The notes: generated by a model not told the origin, from the letters alone. 64,000 bases of DNA from Aeromicrobium sp. Root495 (GCF_001426755.1 NZ_LMFJ01000001.1:1111846-1175845); one strand, 5' to 3'. Positions 25,134 to 34,761 are shown, counted from the stretch's first letter. Translations and numbers: made by a program.

Positions 25134-26560
25134 GCGTCGACGCCGTCGAGGCGCCAACCGCGCTGACCCGGGAGGCCACGAGCCTCGCGCGGTCCCCAGG
25201 ATCCCTTGGCGTACCGGTGGATCGGCGGCGGGTCGCTCAGGACCGGGTCCACGAGGCACCAGAGCCGGTCGACCTCGTCGGAACGGGTGAACAGGGTCTG
25301 GTCGCCGCGCATCACGTCGAGCAGGAGGCGCTCGTAGGCCTCGAGGGGCTCGTCGGCCGGGTCCTTGGTGGCGAGGTCGAGCTCCATCGTGGTGCGGGCG
25401 ATGTCCATGACGGGACCGGGTCGCTTGGTGTGCAGCTCGAGCGACATCCGCGCGTCGTCCGTGAGCTCCAGCACGAGCTCGTTGGGTCCGTCGGCATGGT
25501 GGCCGAACATGCCCATGGGCGGTGTCCGGAACGTGATGGTGACGGTGCGTCGGGTCTCGGCGAGCGCCTTGCCGGTGCGTAGGTAGAAGGGGACGCCCTG
25601 CCAGCGCTGGGTCTCGATGAAGACCTCGAGCGCCGCGAACGTCTCGACCGAGGAGCGCGGATCGACGCCTTCCTCCTCCCGGTAGCCCTCGTACTGACCG
25701 AGGACCACGCGGCTGGGGTCGATGGGCTTCATGGCCTCGAAGACCTTGGCCTTCTCGTTGCGGAGCGCATCGGCGGTGAGGTGCACGGGCGGCTCCATGG
25801 CCACGAAGCCCAGCACCTGGCACAGATGGGTGTTCACCATGTCGCGGAAGCACCCGGTGGACTCGTAGAAGGAGCCGCGTCCCTCGACGGTGAGCTCCTC
25901 GGGGACGTCGATCTGGACCGACTCGATGTGGTCGCGGTTCCAGGCCGACTCGAACAGGCCGTTCGCGAACCGTACGGCCAGGATGTTCTGCACGGCCTCC
26001 TTGCCCAGGAAGTGGTCGATGCGGAACACCTGGGCCTCGTCGACGACGTCCTTGATGGTGGCGTCGAGCGCGCGCGACGACTCGAGGTCGGTTCCGAACG
26101 GCTTCTCGCACACCAGGCGAGCCCGCTCGGTGAGGCCCTCTCGCCCCAGCATCGAGATCATGGGCCGCATGGCGCCCGGGGGGACCGAGAGGTACAGCAG
26201 GCGGTGGACCTCCTGGCCCTCCTGCGGCTCGAGGTCCTTCTCGGCCGCCTTGACCGCCTTGGCCAGGTCCTTGCCGTCGTCGGAGTCCGAGACCTGGAAG
26301 CTGATGCGCTCGAGCAGCGGGCCGGCGACGGCGTCGTCGAGGTCGTCGACGAACTCCTCGAGACCCTTGCGGACCTTGGCCCGGAACTCGTCGTCGGTGC
26401 CGGGGGAGTGCCGACCCGAGCCGATGACGGCGAAGCTCTCGGGCAGCCGCCCGGCCTCGGCCAGGTGGTACAGGCCCGGGAACAGCTTGCGGCGCGCCAG
26501 GTCTCCGGTCGCGCCGAAGAGGACGAGGACGTGCGGGGGAAGCGTGGTCTCCTCTGACAT
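25130..26560 (-). CDS. zwf: glucose-6-phosphate 1-dehydrogenase
   Basis: Zwf oxidises glucose 6-phosphate to 6-phosphogluconolactone and makes NADPH, entering the oxidative pentose phosphate pathway. The 476-residue product has the cofactor motif [13 protein letters not shown] near residue 16, EKPFGTDL, and the catalytic RIDHFLGKE near 190. The start ATG 26560 lies six bases after TAGCGT (minus strand), so the transcript is probably leaderless. The downstream GH15 gene overlaps its stop. Actinobacterial zwf often lies with opcA/tal/tkt; here it stands with a sugar hydrolase instead, so this may be a second copy, which the window cannot show. Confidence 0.95.
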   Translation of the reverse strand: MSEETTLPPHVLVLFGATGDLARRKLFPGLYHLAEAGRLPESFAVIGSGRHSPGTDDEFRAKVRKGLEEFVDDLDDAVAGPLLERISFQVSDSDDGKDLAKAVKAAEKDLEPQEGQEVHRLLYLSVPPGAMRPMISMLGREGLTERARLVCEKPFGTDLESSRALDATIKDVVDEAQVFRIDHFLGKEAVQNILAVRFANGLFESAWNRDHIESVQIDVPEELTVEGRGSFYESTGCFRDMVNTHLCQVLGFVAMEPPVHLTADALRNEKAKVFEAMKPIDPSRVVLGQYEGYREEEGVDPRSSVETFAALEVFIETQRWQGVPFYLRTGKALAETRRTVTITFRTPPMGMFGHHADGPNELVLELTDDARMSLELHTKRPGPVMDIARTTMELDLATKDPADEPLEAYERLLLDVMRGDQTLFTRSDEVDRLWCLVDPVLSDPPPIHRYAKGSWGPREARGLPGQRGWRLDGVDA

Positions 26561-26566
26561 GCCACC

Positions 26567-26572
26567 ACGCTA
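26567..26572 (-). promoter_or_regulatory. leaderless -10 element of zwf
   Basis: The minus strand reads TAGCGT followed by six bases and the ATG at 26560. Confidence 0.6.
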
Positions 26573-26610
26573 TTGCGGCGGTGGTGACCCCGCCCGTCGA
26601 GCGGCCCGGG

Positions 26611-28263
26611 TCAGACGACGGCGCGAGCCGCCGCTTGGCCGGCGGCCCGCCCGGAGAAGATGCACCCGCCGAGGAAGGTGCCCTCCAGCGAGTTGTAGCC
26701 GTGCACGCCTCCGCCGCCGAAGCCGGCCACCTCGCCGGCAGCGTAGAGGCCGGGCAGCGGGTCACCATCGGGGCGAAGCACGCGGGACTCGAGATCGGTC
26801 TCGAGGCCGCCGAGCGACTTGCGCGTGAGCACGTGCAGGCGGACCGCGATGAGCGGGCCCTTGTCGGGGTCGAGGATCTTGTGCGGCGACGCGACACGGA
26901 TGAGCTTGTCACCCCGGTACGAGCGCGCCTGTCGCATGGCGGCGATCTGCAGGTCCTTGGTGAAGTCGTTGTCCATCTCGCGGTCGCGCTCCTCCACCTG
27001 GCGGCGGACCACGGCGACGTCGAGCGGGGTGTCGGGGGTGACGGCGTTCATGCCGGCCACGAGCTCGTCGAGCGTGTCGGCCACGACGAAGTCCTCACCG
27101 TTCTGCTTGAACGCCTCGACGGGCCCGGTGGCGCCCTTGCTGAGGCGCTGCTTGAGGAGCTCGCGGACGCTCTTGCCGGTGAGGTCGGGGTTCTGCTCCT
27201 GGCCCGACAGCGCGAACTCCTTCTCGATGATGGCCTGCGTGAGCACGAACCAGCTGTGGTCGTGACCGCTCTGCCGCAGGATCTTGAGGGTGCCGAGGGT
27301 GTCGAACCCCGGCAGGCCCGGGACCGGGAGCCGCTGGCCGGAGCCGTCGAGCCACAGGGACGAGGGCCCGGGCAGGATCCGGATGCCGTGCATGGGCCAG
27401 ATGGGGTCGAAGTTCTTGATCCCCTCCACGTAGTGCCACATGCGGTCGCGGTTCACGTGGCTCGCCCCGGCCTTCTCCGAGATCGCGAGCATGCGTCCGT
27501 CGACGTGCGCGGGGACGCCGGAGATCATGTGCTTCGGGGGCGTCCCGAGACGCTCGGGCCACACCGACCGCACGAGGTCGTGGTTGCCTCCGATGCCGCC
27601 GCTCGTGACGATGACCGACTGGGCCCTCGCCTCGAACTCGCCCATCTCCGTGCGCGAGGTCTCGGCGGCGCGCGGTGCGTCCGTGGGCTCCAGCACGGCG
27701 CCACGGACGCCGGTGACCACGCCGTCGGTGACGACGAGCTCGTCGACCCGGTGGCGGAACGCGTACTGCACGAGACCCTTCTCGTGGCCCTCCCGCACGA
27801 CCTTCTCGAACGGCTCCACGATGCCCGGCCCGGTGCCCCACGTGATGTGGAACCGCGGGACGGAGTTGCCGTGCCCGCCGGCGAGACCGCCACCGCGCTC
27901 GGCCCAGCCGACGACGGGGAACAGCTGATGACCGCGGGCCCGCAGGTACGCCTGCTTCTCGCCCGAGGCGAAGTGCACGTAGGCCTCGGCCCACCGGCGC
28001 GGCCAGGCATCCTCCTCGCGGTGGAACTGTGCGCTGCCCTGCCAGTCCTGCCACGCCAGGTCGAACGAGTCCTTGATGCCCATGCGCCGCTGCTGCGGAG
28101 AGTCCACGAGGAACAGCCCGCCGAAGGACCAGTAGGCCTGGCCCCCCAGGTTCTGCTCACCCTCCTGGTCGACCAGGAGGACGGTCTTGCCCGCCTCGAC
28201 GAGCTCGGTGGTGGCGACGAGACCGGCCAGGCCAGCCCCCACGACGATGACGTCAGCTTCCAT
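26611..28263 (-). CDS. FAD-binding dehydrogenase, 3-ketosteroid dehydrogenase/fumarate reductase-like
   Basis: The 550-residue flavoprotein starts MEADVIVVGAGLAGLVATTEL with an FAD dinucleotide fold. It has TSGGIGGNHDLVRSVWP, a substrate-domain linker, and ends with the second FAD contact PLPGLYAAGEVAGFGGGGVHGYNSLEGTFLGGC. This architecture is the fumarate reductase/3-ketosteroid dehydrogenase superfamily; the close type is the mycobacterial Rv0785 group, whose substrate is unknown. ATG 28263 is chosen over an in-frame ATG at 28272 because CAGGAT lies seven bases upstream. It is divergent from a small membrane protein gene. Confidence 0.88.
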   Translation of the reverse strand: MEADVIVVGAGLAGLVATTELVEAGKTVLLVDQEGEQNLGGQAYWSFGGLFLVDSPQQRRMGIKDSFDLAWQDWQGSAQFHREEDAWPRRWAEAYVHFASGEKQAYLRARGHQLFPVVGWAERGGGLAGGHGNSVPRFHITWGTGPGIVEPFEKVVREGHEKGLVQYAFRHRVDELVVTDGVVTGVRGAVLEPTDAPRAAETSRTEMGEFEARAQSVIVTSGGIGGNHDLVRSVWPERLGTPPKHMISGVPAHVDGRMLAISEKAGASHVNRDRMWHYVEGIKNFDPIWPMHGIRILPGPSSLWLDGSGQRLPVPGLPGFDTLGTLKILRQSGHDHSWFVLTQAIIEKEFALSGQEQNPDLTGKSVRELLKQRLSKGATGPVEAFKQNGEDFVVADTLDELVAGMNAVTPDTPLDVAVVRRQVEERDREMDNDFTKDLQIAAMRQARSYRGDKLIRVASPHKILDPDKGPLIAVRLHVLTRKSLGGLETDLESRVLRPDGDPLPGLYAAGEVAGFGGGGVHGYNSLEGTFLGGCIFSGRAAGQAAARAVV

Positions 28264-28425
28264 GCAACGCATCCTGCCTCATGGCACGGTCCACCGGAGG
28301 CGCCGATCCTGACGGATCGCCGTGCTCGTCGCACCTCGACCGTGTCCAAACGGCGAGCGATGGTGACGACGGGGTGCCGCGACCGCTACGCTCTCAGGAA
28401 ATTCTCAACTTTTCGAGAGGTAGTC

Positions 28426-28941
28426 ATGGCTACAGACTTCAAGTCCATCGGCCGGAACGACCAGGGGGCTCTCATCGCGGGAGCGGTGGCCCTCGTGCTG
28501 TCGTTCTTCTCCGCCTACGTGACGGTCAGCATCAACGGCAAGGGGCTGCCCGGTGTCTCGGGCTCCTCGGGCATCAGCGCCTGGAACAGCTTCGGCACCC
28601 TGGGCATGCTGCTCGTGATCATCGCGACCGCCGTCGTGGCCGTCAAGGTGTTCGCCGGTGACCAGCTTCCCGCGGGCGTCCCGTGGAACCTCGTGGCTGC
28701 GGCAGCAGCGGGCCTCGGCACGCTCCTGCTCATCCTGCGCGCGTTCACCTACGACGGCGGCGGCAGCTTCGGCGGCGTCAGCGTCGACGTCGGTCCCGGC
28801 TGGTCGGGCTGGGCCCTGTTCGTCGCGACGATCGCGCTCACGGTGTTCGCGGCGCTCTCGTTCCGTGACTCGGGGGAGAAGATCCCGGAGTTCAACAAGA
28901 ACGGCGACGCCACGCCGCCGCCGGCTCCTCCGGCGGCCTGA
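28426..28941 (+). CDS. four-helix membrane protein, hypothetical
   Basis: The 171-residue protein begins MATDFKSIGRNDQ and has four hydrophobic helices at about 15-30, 55-75, 90-105 and 130-150. A glycine-rich extracytoplasmic loop (TYDGGGSFGGVSVDVG) and a proline-rich cytoplasmic tail follow. GAGAGGTAG serves as ribosome site before ATG 28426. I recognise no catalytic motif; small four-helix proteins of this type are common in Nocardioidaceae-like genomes. It converges on the geranylgeranyl reductase gene with only six bases between the stops. Confidence 0.75.
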   Translation: MATDFKSIGRNDQGALIAGAVALVLSFFSAYVTVSINGKGLPGVSGSSGISAWNSFGTLGMLLVIIATAVVAVKVFAGDQLPAGVPWNLVAAAAAGLGTLLLILRAFTYDGGGSFGGVSVDVGPGWSGWALFVATIALTVFAALSFRDSGEKIPEFNKNGDATPPPAPPAA

Positions 28942-28947
28942 TCAGGT

Positions 28948-30198
28948 TCAGCTGAACGGTGGGCGGGTGTCGAGCGCGATCGAGCGCCGCCCCGCCCACC
29001 GCCATGCTCGGGCCGTGAGGTCGCGGTCGTCCTCGGTGACGAGGTTGCCCATCACGCGCAGGGCGACGGTCATGAGCGCCTGGGAGCGCATCCCGAGGGG
29101 TCCGAACGTGGGAAGCAGGTGGGGGAGCGTGAGCAGTCCCGCCAGACGACGCGCGATGGAGAACGCCTCGCCGTAGTGGTGCGTGAGAAGCGCGGGCCAG
29201 GCCTGCTCGGGGTCGTGGCTGGTGTCGAGGAGCTCGGCACCCACCCGCCCGGTCTCGAGGCCGTAGTCGATGCCCTCGCCGTTGAGCGGGTTGACGCACC
29301 CGGCGGCGTCTCCGACCACGATCCAGTTGGGTCCGGCCACGCCCGACACGGCGCCACCCATGGGCAGGAGCGCGCTCGTGGGCATCCGGAGCTCGGGGCC
29401 CAGCTCCCACTCGTCGCGTCGCAGCGTGGCGTAGTACTCCATGAGCGGACGGATCTGCAGGTTGGCGGGACGCTTGGCCGTGGCCAGCGCGCCGACGCCG
29501 AGGTTCACCTCGCCACCCTCGCCCGCCGTCCCGAGCGGGAAGATCCAGCCGTAGCCGGGGAGCAGGTCACCGTCCTCCCCGCGGAGCTCCAGGTGGGAGC
29601 TGATCCACGGGTCGTCGGCACGCCCGGACTTCACGTAGGAGCGGCCGGCCACTCCGTAGGCGGTGTCGCGGTGCCACTCCCGGCCCAGCACGCGTCCGAG
29701 CGAGGACCGGACACCGTCGGCGACGACGAGGCGCTCGCACGCGATGGTGAGCGGTCCGTCGGCGGTCTTGAAGACCACGGCGGTCACGCGACCGTCGGAG
29801 GCGCGCTCGACGTCGACGGCGCGGGCCCCGTCGAGGGCAGTGGCCCCGGCCGTGATGGCGGCCTCGCGGATCTTGGCGTCGAGAGTGGTGCGCGGCACGG
29901 CTGAGCCGTGGTCGGGGAGCGAGCCGCCCGGCCAGGGCAGCAGGAGCTCCTGACCGAAGCCGGCCGCGCGGAGCCCGCGGTTGGTGCCGAAGCTGCGTGC
30001 CCAGTCGCCGAGGTCGAGACGGTCGAGCTCGGCCATGGCGCGCGGGGTGAGTCCGTCGCCGCACGTCTTGTCGCGAGGGAAGGTGGCCGCGTCGGCCAGC
30101 ACGACGTCGTGCCCCAGGCGGGCCGACCAGGCGGCCGCGGCTGCTCCGGCGGGTCCGGCGCCCACCACGAGGACGTCGGTGCTGCGGGGAACGCTCAT
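28948..30198 (-). CDS. geranylgeranyl reductase family flavoprotein, MenJ-like
   Basis: The 416-residue FAD-dependent enzyme saturates isoprenoid double bonds. It has the FAD motif DVLVVGAGPAGAAAAAW at the start, PRDKTCGDGLTPRAM near 47, and VVGDAAGCVNPLNGEGIDYGLETG near 285, all standard for this family. In actinobacteria the best studied member, MenJ, reduces the menaquinone side chain; chlorophyll or archaeal lipid roles do not apply here. ATG 30198 is chosen because GGGAGG lies at suitable distance, and an upstream in-frame ATG lies within that site. It is divergent from the queuosine precursor transporter with matching start regions. Confidence 0.88.
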   Translation of the reverse strand: MSVPRSTDVLVVGAGPAGAAAAAWSARLGHDVVLADAATFPRDKTCGDGLTPRAMAELDRLDLGDWARSFGTNRGLRAAGFGQELLLPWPGGSLPDHGSAVPRTTLDAKIREAAITAGATALDGARAVDVERASDGRVTAVVFKTADGPLTIACERLVVADGVRSSLGRVLGREWHRDTAYGVAGRSYVKSGRADDPWISSHLELRGEDGDLLPGYGWIFPLGTAGEGGEVNLGVGALATAKRPANLQIRPLMEYYATLRRDEWELGPELRMPTSALLPMGGAVSGVAGPNWIVVGDAAGCVNPLNGEGIDYGLETGRVGAELLDTSHDPEQAWPALLTHHYGEAFSIARRLAGLLTLPHLLPTFGPLGMRSQALMTVALRVMGNLVTEDDRDLTARAWRWAGRRSIALDTRPPFS

Positions 30199-30265
30199 GA
30201 GGTCCATCCTCCCACCTGTGCGGGAGGACGGCCGGGGCAGTGGGAGGATGACGCTCATGAGTTCT
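30193..30265. promoter_or_regulatory. near-symmetric divergent start region
   Basis: On each strand the sequence GTGGGAGGATG precedes CTCATGAG at the start codon, so the two divergent genes (starts 30198 and 30257) have inverted copies of the same translation-start segment. The 58-base core must hold both promoters. Confidence 0.5.
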
Positions 30266-31000
30266 CAGGCAACCTCACCAAAACCTGACGTCCACTTCGC
30301 CTCGCGCGGCTCGTCGTACTACGACGTGATCCTGGCCGTCTTCTGCGTCGTCCTCGTCGTCTCCAACATCGCAGCCACCAAGTCGACGGAGTTCCTGAGC
30401 GGCGACGTCTCGATCGGCCCCGTGCAGATCGTGCCGATCATCTCCGACGGCGGGGCCGTGCTGTTCCCGCTCGCCTACATCCTGGGCGACGTCATCTCCG
30501 AGGTGTACGGCTTCAAGGCGGCCCGCCGAGCCATCCTCGTGGGCTTCGGGACGGCGATCATGACCTTCGCGACGTTCCTCGTGGTCATGGCGCTGCCGGG
30601 GGCCAGCTTCTACGAGAACCAGGACGCGTTCGAGAGCGTCGTGTGGTCGGGCCTGCAGATCGTCGCCGCGTCGATGATCGCCTACCTCACGGGCCAGTTC
30701 CTGAACTCCTACGTGCTGGTGCGCATGAAGGCACGCTCGTCCGAGCCTGGTCTGTGGCGCCGGCTCGCGGGCTCCACCGGCGTGGGGGAGGCGGCCGACA
30801 CCTTCATCTTCTGTGCCATCGCGGCCTCGGCCATCGGCATCACGACCGGCGGCCAGTTCGTGAACTACGTCGTGGTGGGCTTCGTCTTCAAGTGCGCCGT
30901 CGAGCTGCTCGTCATGCCGCTGACGATGCTCGTCATCCGGACCCTCAAGTCCCGTGAGCCGTCCTACTGGGCCGACGAGCCGGCCGACCTGCGCGCGTAG
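30257..31000 (+). CDS. queuosine precursor transporter (YhhQ/COG1738 family)
   Basis: The 247-residue membrane protein has six or so helices. Family features include NIAATKSTEF in the first helix region, SDGGAVLFPLAYILGDVISEVYGFKAARRAI, and a late EAADTFIFCAIA. It imports queuosine precursors such as preQ1, preQ0 or queuine. The ATG at 30257 has GGGAGG eight bases before it; another ATG at 30248 is too close to that site. It converges on tgt, overlapping it by 37 bases, and the enzyme would use the imported base. Confidence 0.88.
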   Translation: MSSQATSPKPDVHFASRGSSYYDVILAVFCVVLVVSNIAATKSTEFLSGDVSIGPVQIVPIISDGGAVLFPLAYILGDVISEVYGFKAARRAILVGFGTAIMTFATFLVVMALPGASFYENQDAFESVVWSGLQIVAASMIAYLTGQFLNSYVLVRMKARSSEPGLWRRLAGSTGVGEAADTFIFCAIAASAIGITTGGQFVNYVVVGFVFKCAVELLVMPLTMLVIRTLKSREPSYWADEPADLRA

Positions 31001-32196
31001 AACCGCCCGAGCGACTCCTCCTTCAGCGCCGCGAAGTCGCCCGAGGCGATGGCGGTGCGCATGGAGTCGACGAGGCGCACGATGAACCGTTCGTTGTGGA
31101 TCGTCGTGAGCGTGGCCGAGAGGAACTCCTTGGTCTTGAAGAGGTGGTGCAGGTAGGCCGTCGTGTAGTGCGTGCACGTGTAGCAGTCGCAGTCGTCCTC
31201 GATGGGACCGAAGTCGCGCCGGGACGCAGCGACCAGCAGGTTGCGGTGGCCGTCGGCGGTGTAGACACGGGAGGAACGCGCGGTCCGCGAGGGTCCGACG
31301 CAGTCGAAGGTGTCGCACCCCGCCTCGACCCCGGCGAACAGGTCGTCCGGCTCGCCGATGCCGAGAAGATGTCGCGGCTTGTCGCGCGGGAGCTCGTCGA
31401 CGACCCAGCCCACGATCTCGGACAGCTGCTCCTTCTCGATGGCGCCGCCGATGCCGAAGCCGTCGAACGAGCGCCCCTCGACCTCGAGCGCCGCGAGGCC
31501 GGACGCGGCCCGGCGGCGCAGGTCCTCGTACTGCGCGCCCTGGACCACGCCGAAGAGCGCCTGGTAGGGGTGCTCGCTGCGCTCGACCGTGAGCCGGTCG
31601 TGCTCGGCGAGACAGCGCTCGGCCCAGGCGTGCGTGCGCTCGACCGACTGCTCCTGGTAGCCGCGGGTGTTCATGAGGGTCGTCAGCTCGTCGAAGGCGA
31701 AGATCACGTCGGCACCCAGCCGGTGCTGGATGCCCATGGAGATCTCGGGCGTGAACCGGTGCTTGGAGCCGTCGAGGTGGCTCTTGAACGTGACGCCGTC
31801 GTCGTCGACGTGCGCGAGGCGCTCCTTGCCCGGCGCGATGACGGTGTCGGACGTGGCGCTCGTGGAGTCCATGGACAGCGTCTTCTTGAAGCCGGCGCCG
31901 AGGCTCATGACCTGGAAGCCGCCGGAGTCGGTGAAGGTGGGTCCACCCCACCCCATGAACCGTGCGAGCCCCCCGCCCTCCTCGACGATGTCGGCGCCGG
32001 GCTGGAGGTAGAGGTGGTAGGCGTTGGCCAGCACCGCCTGGGCGCCGAGCTCGCGGACGGACTCCGGGAGCACGGCCTTGACCGTCGCGCGGGTGCCCAC
32101 CGGGATGAAGGCCGGCGTCTGCACGTCGCCGTGCGGGGTGGACAGCACGCCGGTGCGGCCGGCTGCATCGGGGAGCTCGGCACCGACGGTGAACAT
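30964..32196 (-). CDS. tgt: queuine/preQ1 tRNA-ribosyltransferase
   Basis: Tgt exchanges guanine 34 of GUN tRNAs for a queuosine base. The 410-residue protein has FTDSGGFQVMSLG (catalytic Asp region), the second Asp region before FDCVGPSRTARSSRVYT, and the zinc site CDCYTCTHYTTAYLHH. ATG 32196 is used, four bases after the stop of the M50 gene; an in-frame TTG at 32208 would overlap that gene. No queuosine synthesis genes are in the window. With the facing transporter this suggests salvage of an imported base. Confidence 0.94.
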   Translation of the reverse strand: MFTVGAELPDAAGRTGVLSTPHGDVQTPAFIPVGTRATVKAVLPESVRELGAQAVLANAYHLYLQPGADIVEEGGGLARFMGWGGPTFTDSGGFQVMSLGAGFKKTLSMDSTSATSDTVIAPGKERLAHVDDDGVTFKSHLDGSKHRFTPEISMGIQHRLGADVIFAFDELTTLMNTRGYQEQSVERTHAWAERCLAEHDRLTVERSEHPYQALFGVVQGAQYEDLRRRAASGLAALEVEGRSFDGFGIGGAIEKEQLSEIVGWVVDELPRDKPRHLLGIGEPDDLFAGVEAGCDTFDCVGPSRTARSSRVYTADGHRNLLVAASRRDFGPIEDDCDCYTCTHYTTAYLHHLFKTKEFLSATLTTIHNERFIVRLVDSMRTAIASGDFAALKEESLGRFYARRSAGSSAQ

Positions 32197-32200
32197 CCTG

Positions 32201-32848
32201 CTATCCAACCAGTCCCGCCAGCCTGGCCGCAGGCCAGAGGGCGGCCAGGGTGGCCAGCACGAAGACGATGTTCCACACCGCGGCCGGCACGCGGGTCAGC
32301 CGGGCGAGCACGTCGGCGTCGCTCGTGCGGGACCGCGAACGGCTGCGGGTGATCCAGAGCTCGACGGAGGCGCGGGGACCGCCCACGAGGAGCAACCACG
32401 AGAACGACAGGGCCGCGAGCTCCTGGACGTCGGTCGAGGAGCGCCAGATGAGGGTGGCGACGGCCGCACCCGCGAGCAGGACCACGAGCAGCCCGAACCA
32501 GTTGCGGATGAACAGCAGCATGGCCGCCAGGACGGCGAGTCCGATCCAGAGTGCCCAGGCCGTGTGCCCGAGGCTCACGAGCCAGGCACCGCCCAGTCCT
32601 AGGGCCGACGGAGCGAGGTAGCCGGCCGCGGCGGTGGCGATCATGCCGGGGCCGTGGGGGCGTCCGATCGAGGTGGTGAGGCCGGAGGTGTCGCGGTGCA
32701 GGCGGATGCCGCTCAGCCGTCGGCCTGTGAGCACCGCCACGAGGGCGTGGCCGCCCTCATGGACGAGGGTCACGACGTGCCGGGTGAACGGCCACGCCGC
32801 GAGTGCCAGGACGGCACCCGCGGCGGCGGCGATCAGGGTGTGGCTCAC
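32201..32848 (-). CDS. M50-like membrane metallopeptidase
   Basis: The 215-residue protein has five or six helices and the zinc-binding HEGGH (HExxH) in VTLVHEGGHALVAVLTGRR near residue 30, then SGLTTSIGRP and GYLAPSALGLGGAWL. This pattern is the M50B-like peptidase family, intramembrane relatives of site-2 protease. Substrate is unknown and the usual PDZ domain is absent. GTG 32848 overlaps the stop of the TPR protein gene (GTGA), and tgt begins four bases after its stop, so the three are likely co-transcribed. Confidence 0.85.
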   Translation of the reverse strand: MSHTLIAAAAGAVLALAAWPFTRHVVTLVHEGGHALVAVLTGRRLSGIRLHRDTSGLTTSIGRPHGPGMIATAAAGYLAPSALGLGGAWLVSLGHTAWALWIGLAVLAAMLLFIRNWFGLLVVLLAGAAVATLIWRSSTDVQELAALSFSWLLLVGGPRASVELWITRSRSRSRTSDADVLARLTRVPAAVWNIVFVLATLAALWPAARLAGLVG

Positions 32849-33249
32849 TCGGCGGGTCGGTCGACGAGCTCGACGCGGGTGGCGTCGCGCTCCGAGGCGC
32901 CCATGGCGGCTGCCAGACGATGCAGGGCAGCACCTTCACGGTGGCGGCTCTGACGGTCCAGCGTGAGGCCGAGCGCAGTGTGCGCCCAGGCGCTCGTGGG
33001 CTCCAGCTCGACGAGGCGACGGAAGGCCTCCTCCGCGGGCTTGAGCTGGGCGGCCGCGAAGTGGGCCCGGGCCAGCAGCTCCCAGGCCGACGCGTTGGTG
33101 GGGTCGGCGTCGGTGACCTTGCGGGTGACCCGGGCGGCGTCGCGCGGGAAGCGGGACTCCAGCAGCTCCTCGCCGAGGCGGAAGGCGTCGAAGACCTCCA
33201 TCTCGGCGATCGTGTCGTCGGTGATGTTGGGGGTCATGTAGATGGTCAT
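32845..33249 (-). CDS. tetratricopeptide repeat protein
   Basis: The 134-residue protein begins MTIYMTPNITDDTIAEME and contains about three TPR helical pairs, for example ASAWELLARAHFAAAQLKPAEEAFRRLVELEP and AWAHTALGLTLDRQ. TPRs form protein-binding surfaces; the partner is unknown. AGGAGGACCC directly precedes ATG 33249. It heads a minus-strand run (TPR, M50 peptidase, tgt) with overlapping or near-touching genes. Confidence 0.85.
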   Translation of the reverse strand: MTIYMTPNITDDTIAEMEVFDAFRLGEELLESRFPRDAARVTRKVTDADPTNASAWELLARAHFAAAQLKPAEEAFRRLVELEPTSAWAHTALGLTLDRQSRHREGAALHRLAAAMGASERDATRVELVDRPAE

Positions 33250-33375
33250 GGGTCCTCCTTCCAAGGTCCTGCCCGCTCCAACGTCGCGGAGGGCCGCAAG
33301 ATTCCCGCGACGATCGGACGGGGGCGTCGGCACGCCTGACGCAATCTGTCGGCGCTCGTTGACACACTGACCGAC

Positions 33376-34761
33376 ATGGAACTCGTGCTGCTCCTCGTCC
33401 TCGGTCTGGCCCTCGGATTCGCCTTGGGCTGGCTCGTCGCGCGCCAGCGCACGGAACCTGCGGCGCAGGGGGTCGACCCGGCCGTCCTGGAGGCTCAGCA
33501 GGCTCGGGCCGAGGCCCAGCAGGCCCAGGTGGAGGCACACCACGCGCGCGTCGTCGCCGAGGTGCGCCACGCCGAGGCCGCCGCCCGGGCCGAGGTCGAG
33601 CGCGAGCTGTCCGCCGCCCTCGCCTCCCTGGAGGGGGTGGGCCGCGAGCTCGCCGCAGCGCAGCAGCAGTACCGCGAGACGATCGACCAGCAGCGTCGCG
33701 AGGCCCGCCGCCGCGAGGCCGAGGGCCAGACCGAGAGCAAGATCCTGCAGCAGCTCGCTCCCGTCGCGCGCCAGCTGGGAGACATGCGCCTCAAGGTCGA
33801 CGAGATCGAGAAGCAGCGCTCGCACCAGCACGGTCAGCTCACCGAGCAGCTCCGCGTCACGCACGAGACGGCGGCGCAGTCCAAGCAGGCGGCCGAGGCG
33901 CTCGCCGCTGCCCTCAGCAACAACTCGGTGCGAGGCACGTACGGGGAGACCCAGCTCCGCACCCTCGTGGAGTCCGCCGGGCTGCTCAACCGGATCGACT
34001 ACTCCGTGCAGGAGTCCATCACCGCCGACTCCGGCGCGCGCCGCCCCGACATGGTCATCAACCTCCCCGGCGGCAAGCGCCTCGCGATCGACTCCAAGGT
34101 GCCGTACCGGGCCTTCATCGACGCGTACCGCGAGGAGCTCGACGACGAACGCCGCCGGCAGCTGCGGCTCGACCACGCCCGCGCCGTCAAGAAGCACGTC
34201 GACGAGCTCGCGGCCAAGCAGTACTGGTCGGGTCTGGAGACCAGCCCCGAGTTCACGATCGCCTTCATCCCCAACGAGGCCATCCTCAACGACGCCCTCG
34301 ACGCCGACCCCGGCCTCATGGAGCACGCGTACGCCAAGGGCATCGCCCTGGCCACTCCGGTGAACCTGTGGGCCACCCTCAAGACGGTGGCGCTCACCTG
34401 GAAGCAGGAGCAGATGGCCGAGAACGCGCGCGACCTCGTGGCGCTCGGTCGCGAGCTCTACAAGCGTCTAGGGACCATGTCGGACCACGTGACCAAGCTC
34501 GGCCGCTCGCTGGAGCGCACCGTCGGCGACTACAACAAGTTCGTCGGCTCGCTCGAGCGCCAGGTCCTCTCCACGGCCCGTAAGCTCGACGCCGTCGACG
34601 AGGCTGCGCAGCTGGGAGCCGTCCCCGAGATCGAGGACGCCGACCCCCGTCGCCTGGCGGCCGCGGAGTTCGCCGTGTTCGAGGACCTCGAGCGCCCCGA
34701 GCTGCCGCAATCGCTCTTCGAGGGTGAGATCGTCGAGGACGAGCAGCGCGACATCGGCTGA
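33376..34761 (+). CDS. rmuC: DNA recombination protein RmuC
   Basis: The 461-residue protein has an N-terminal membrane anchor (LVLLLVLGLALGFALGWLVA), a long alanine/glutamate-rich coiled coil to about 190, and the RmuC nuclease-like domain. In that domain are SVRGTYGETQLRTLVE, RRPDMVINLPGGKRLAIDSKVPY and AFIPNEAILNDAL. RmuC limits DNA inversions and is distantly related to restriction-type nucleases; the Asp and Lys in AIDSK fit a PD-(D/E)xK site. Its stop codon directly abuts the stop of the convergent metB gene. Confidence 0.94.
   Translation: MELVLLLVLGLALGFALGWLVARQRTEPAAQGVDPAVLEAQQARAEAQQAQVEAHHARVVAEVRHAEAAARAEVERELSAALASLEGVGRELAAAQQQYRETIDQQRREARRREAEGQTESKILQQLAPVARQLGDMRLKVDEIEKQRSHQHGQLTEQLRVTHETAAQSKQAAEALAAALSNNSVRGTYGETQLRTLVESAGLLNRIDYSVQESITADSGARRPDMVINLPGGKRLAIDSKVPYRAFIDAYREELDDERRRQLRLDHARAVKKHVDELAAKQYWSGLETSPEFTIAFIPNEAILNDALDADPGLMEHAYAKGIALATPVNLWATLKTVALTWKQEQMAENARDLVALGRELYKRLGTMSDHVTKLGRSLERTVGDYNKFVGSLERQVLSTARKLDAVDEAAQLGAVPEIEDADPRRLAAAEFAVFEDLERPELPQSLFEGEIVEDEQRDIG

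Noticed and set aside
32197..32208. TTG start for tgt
   Set aside because: It lies inside the M50 gene; the ATG at 32196 fits the four-base gap after that gene.
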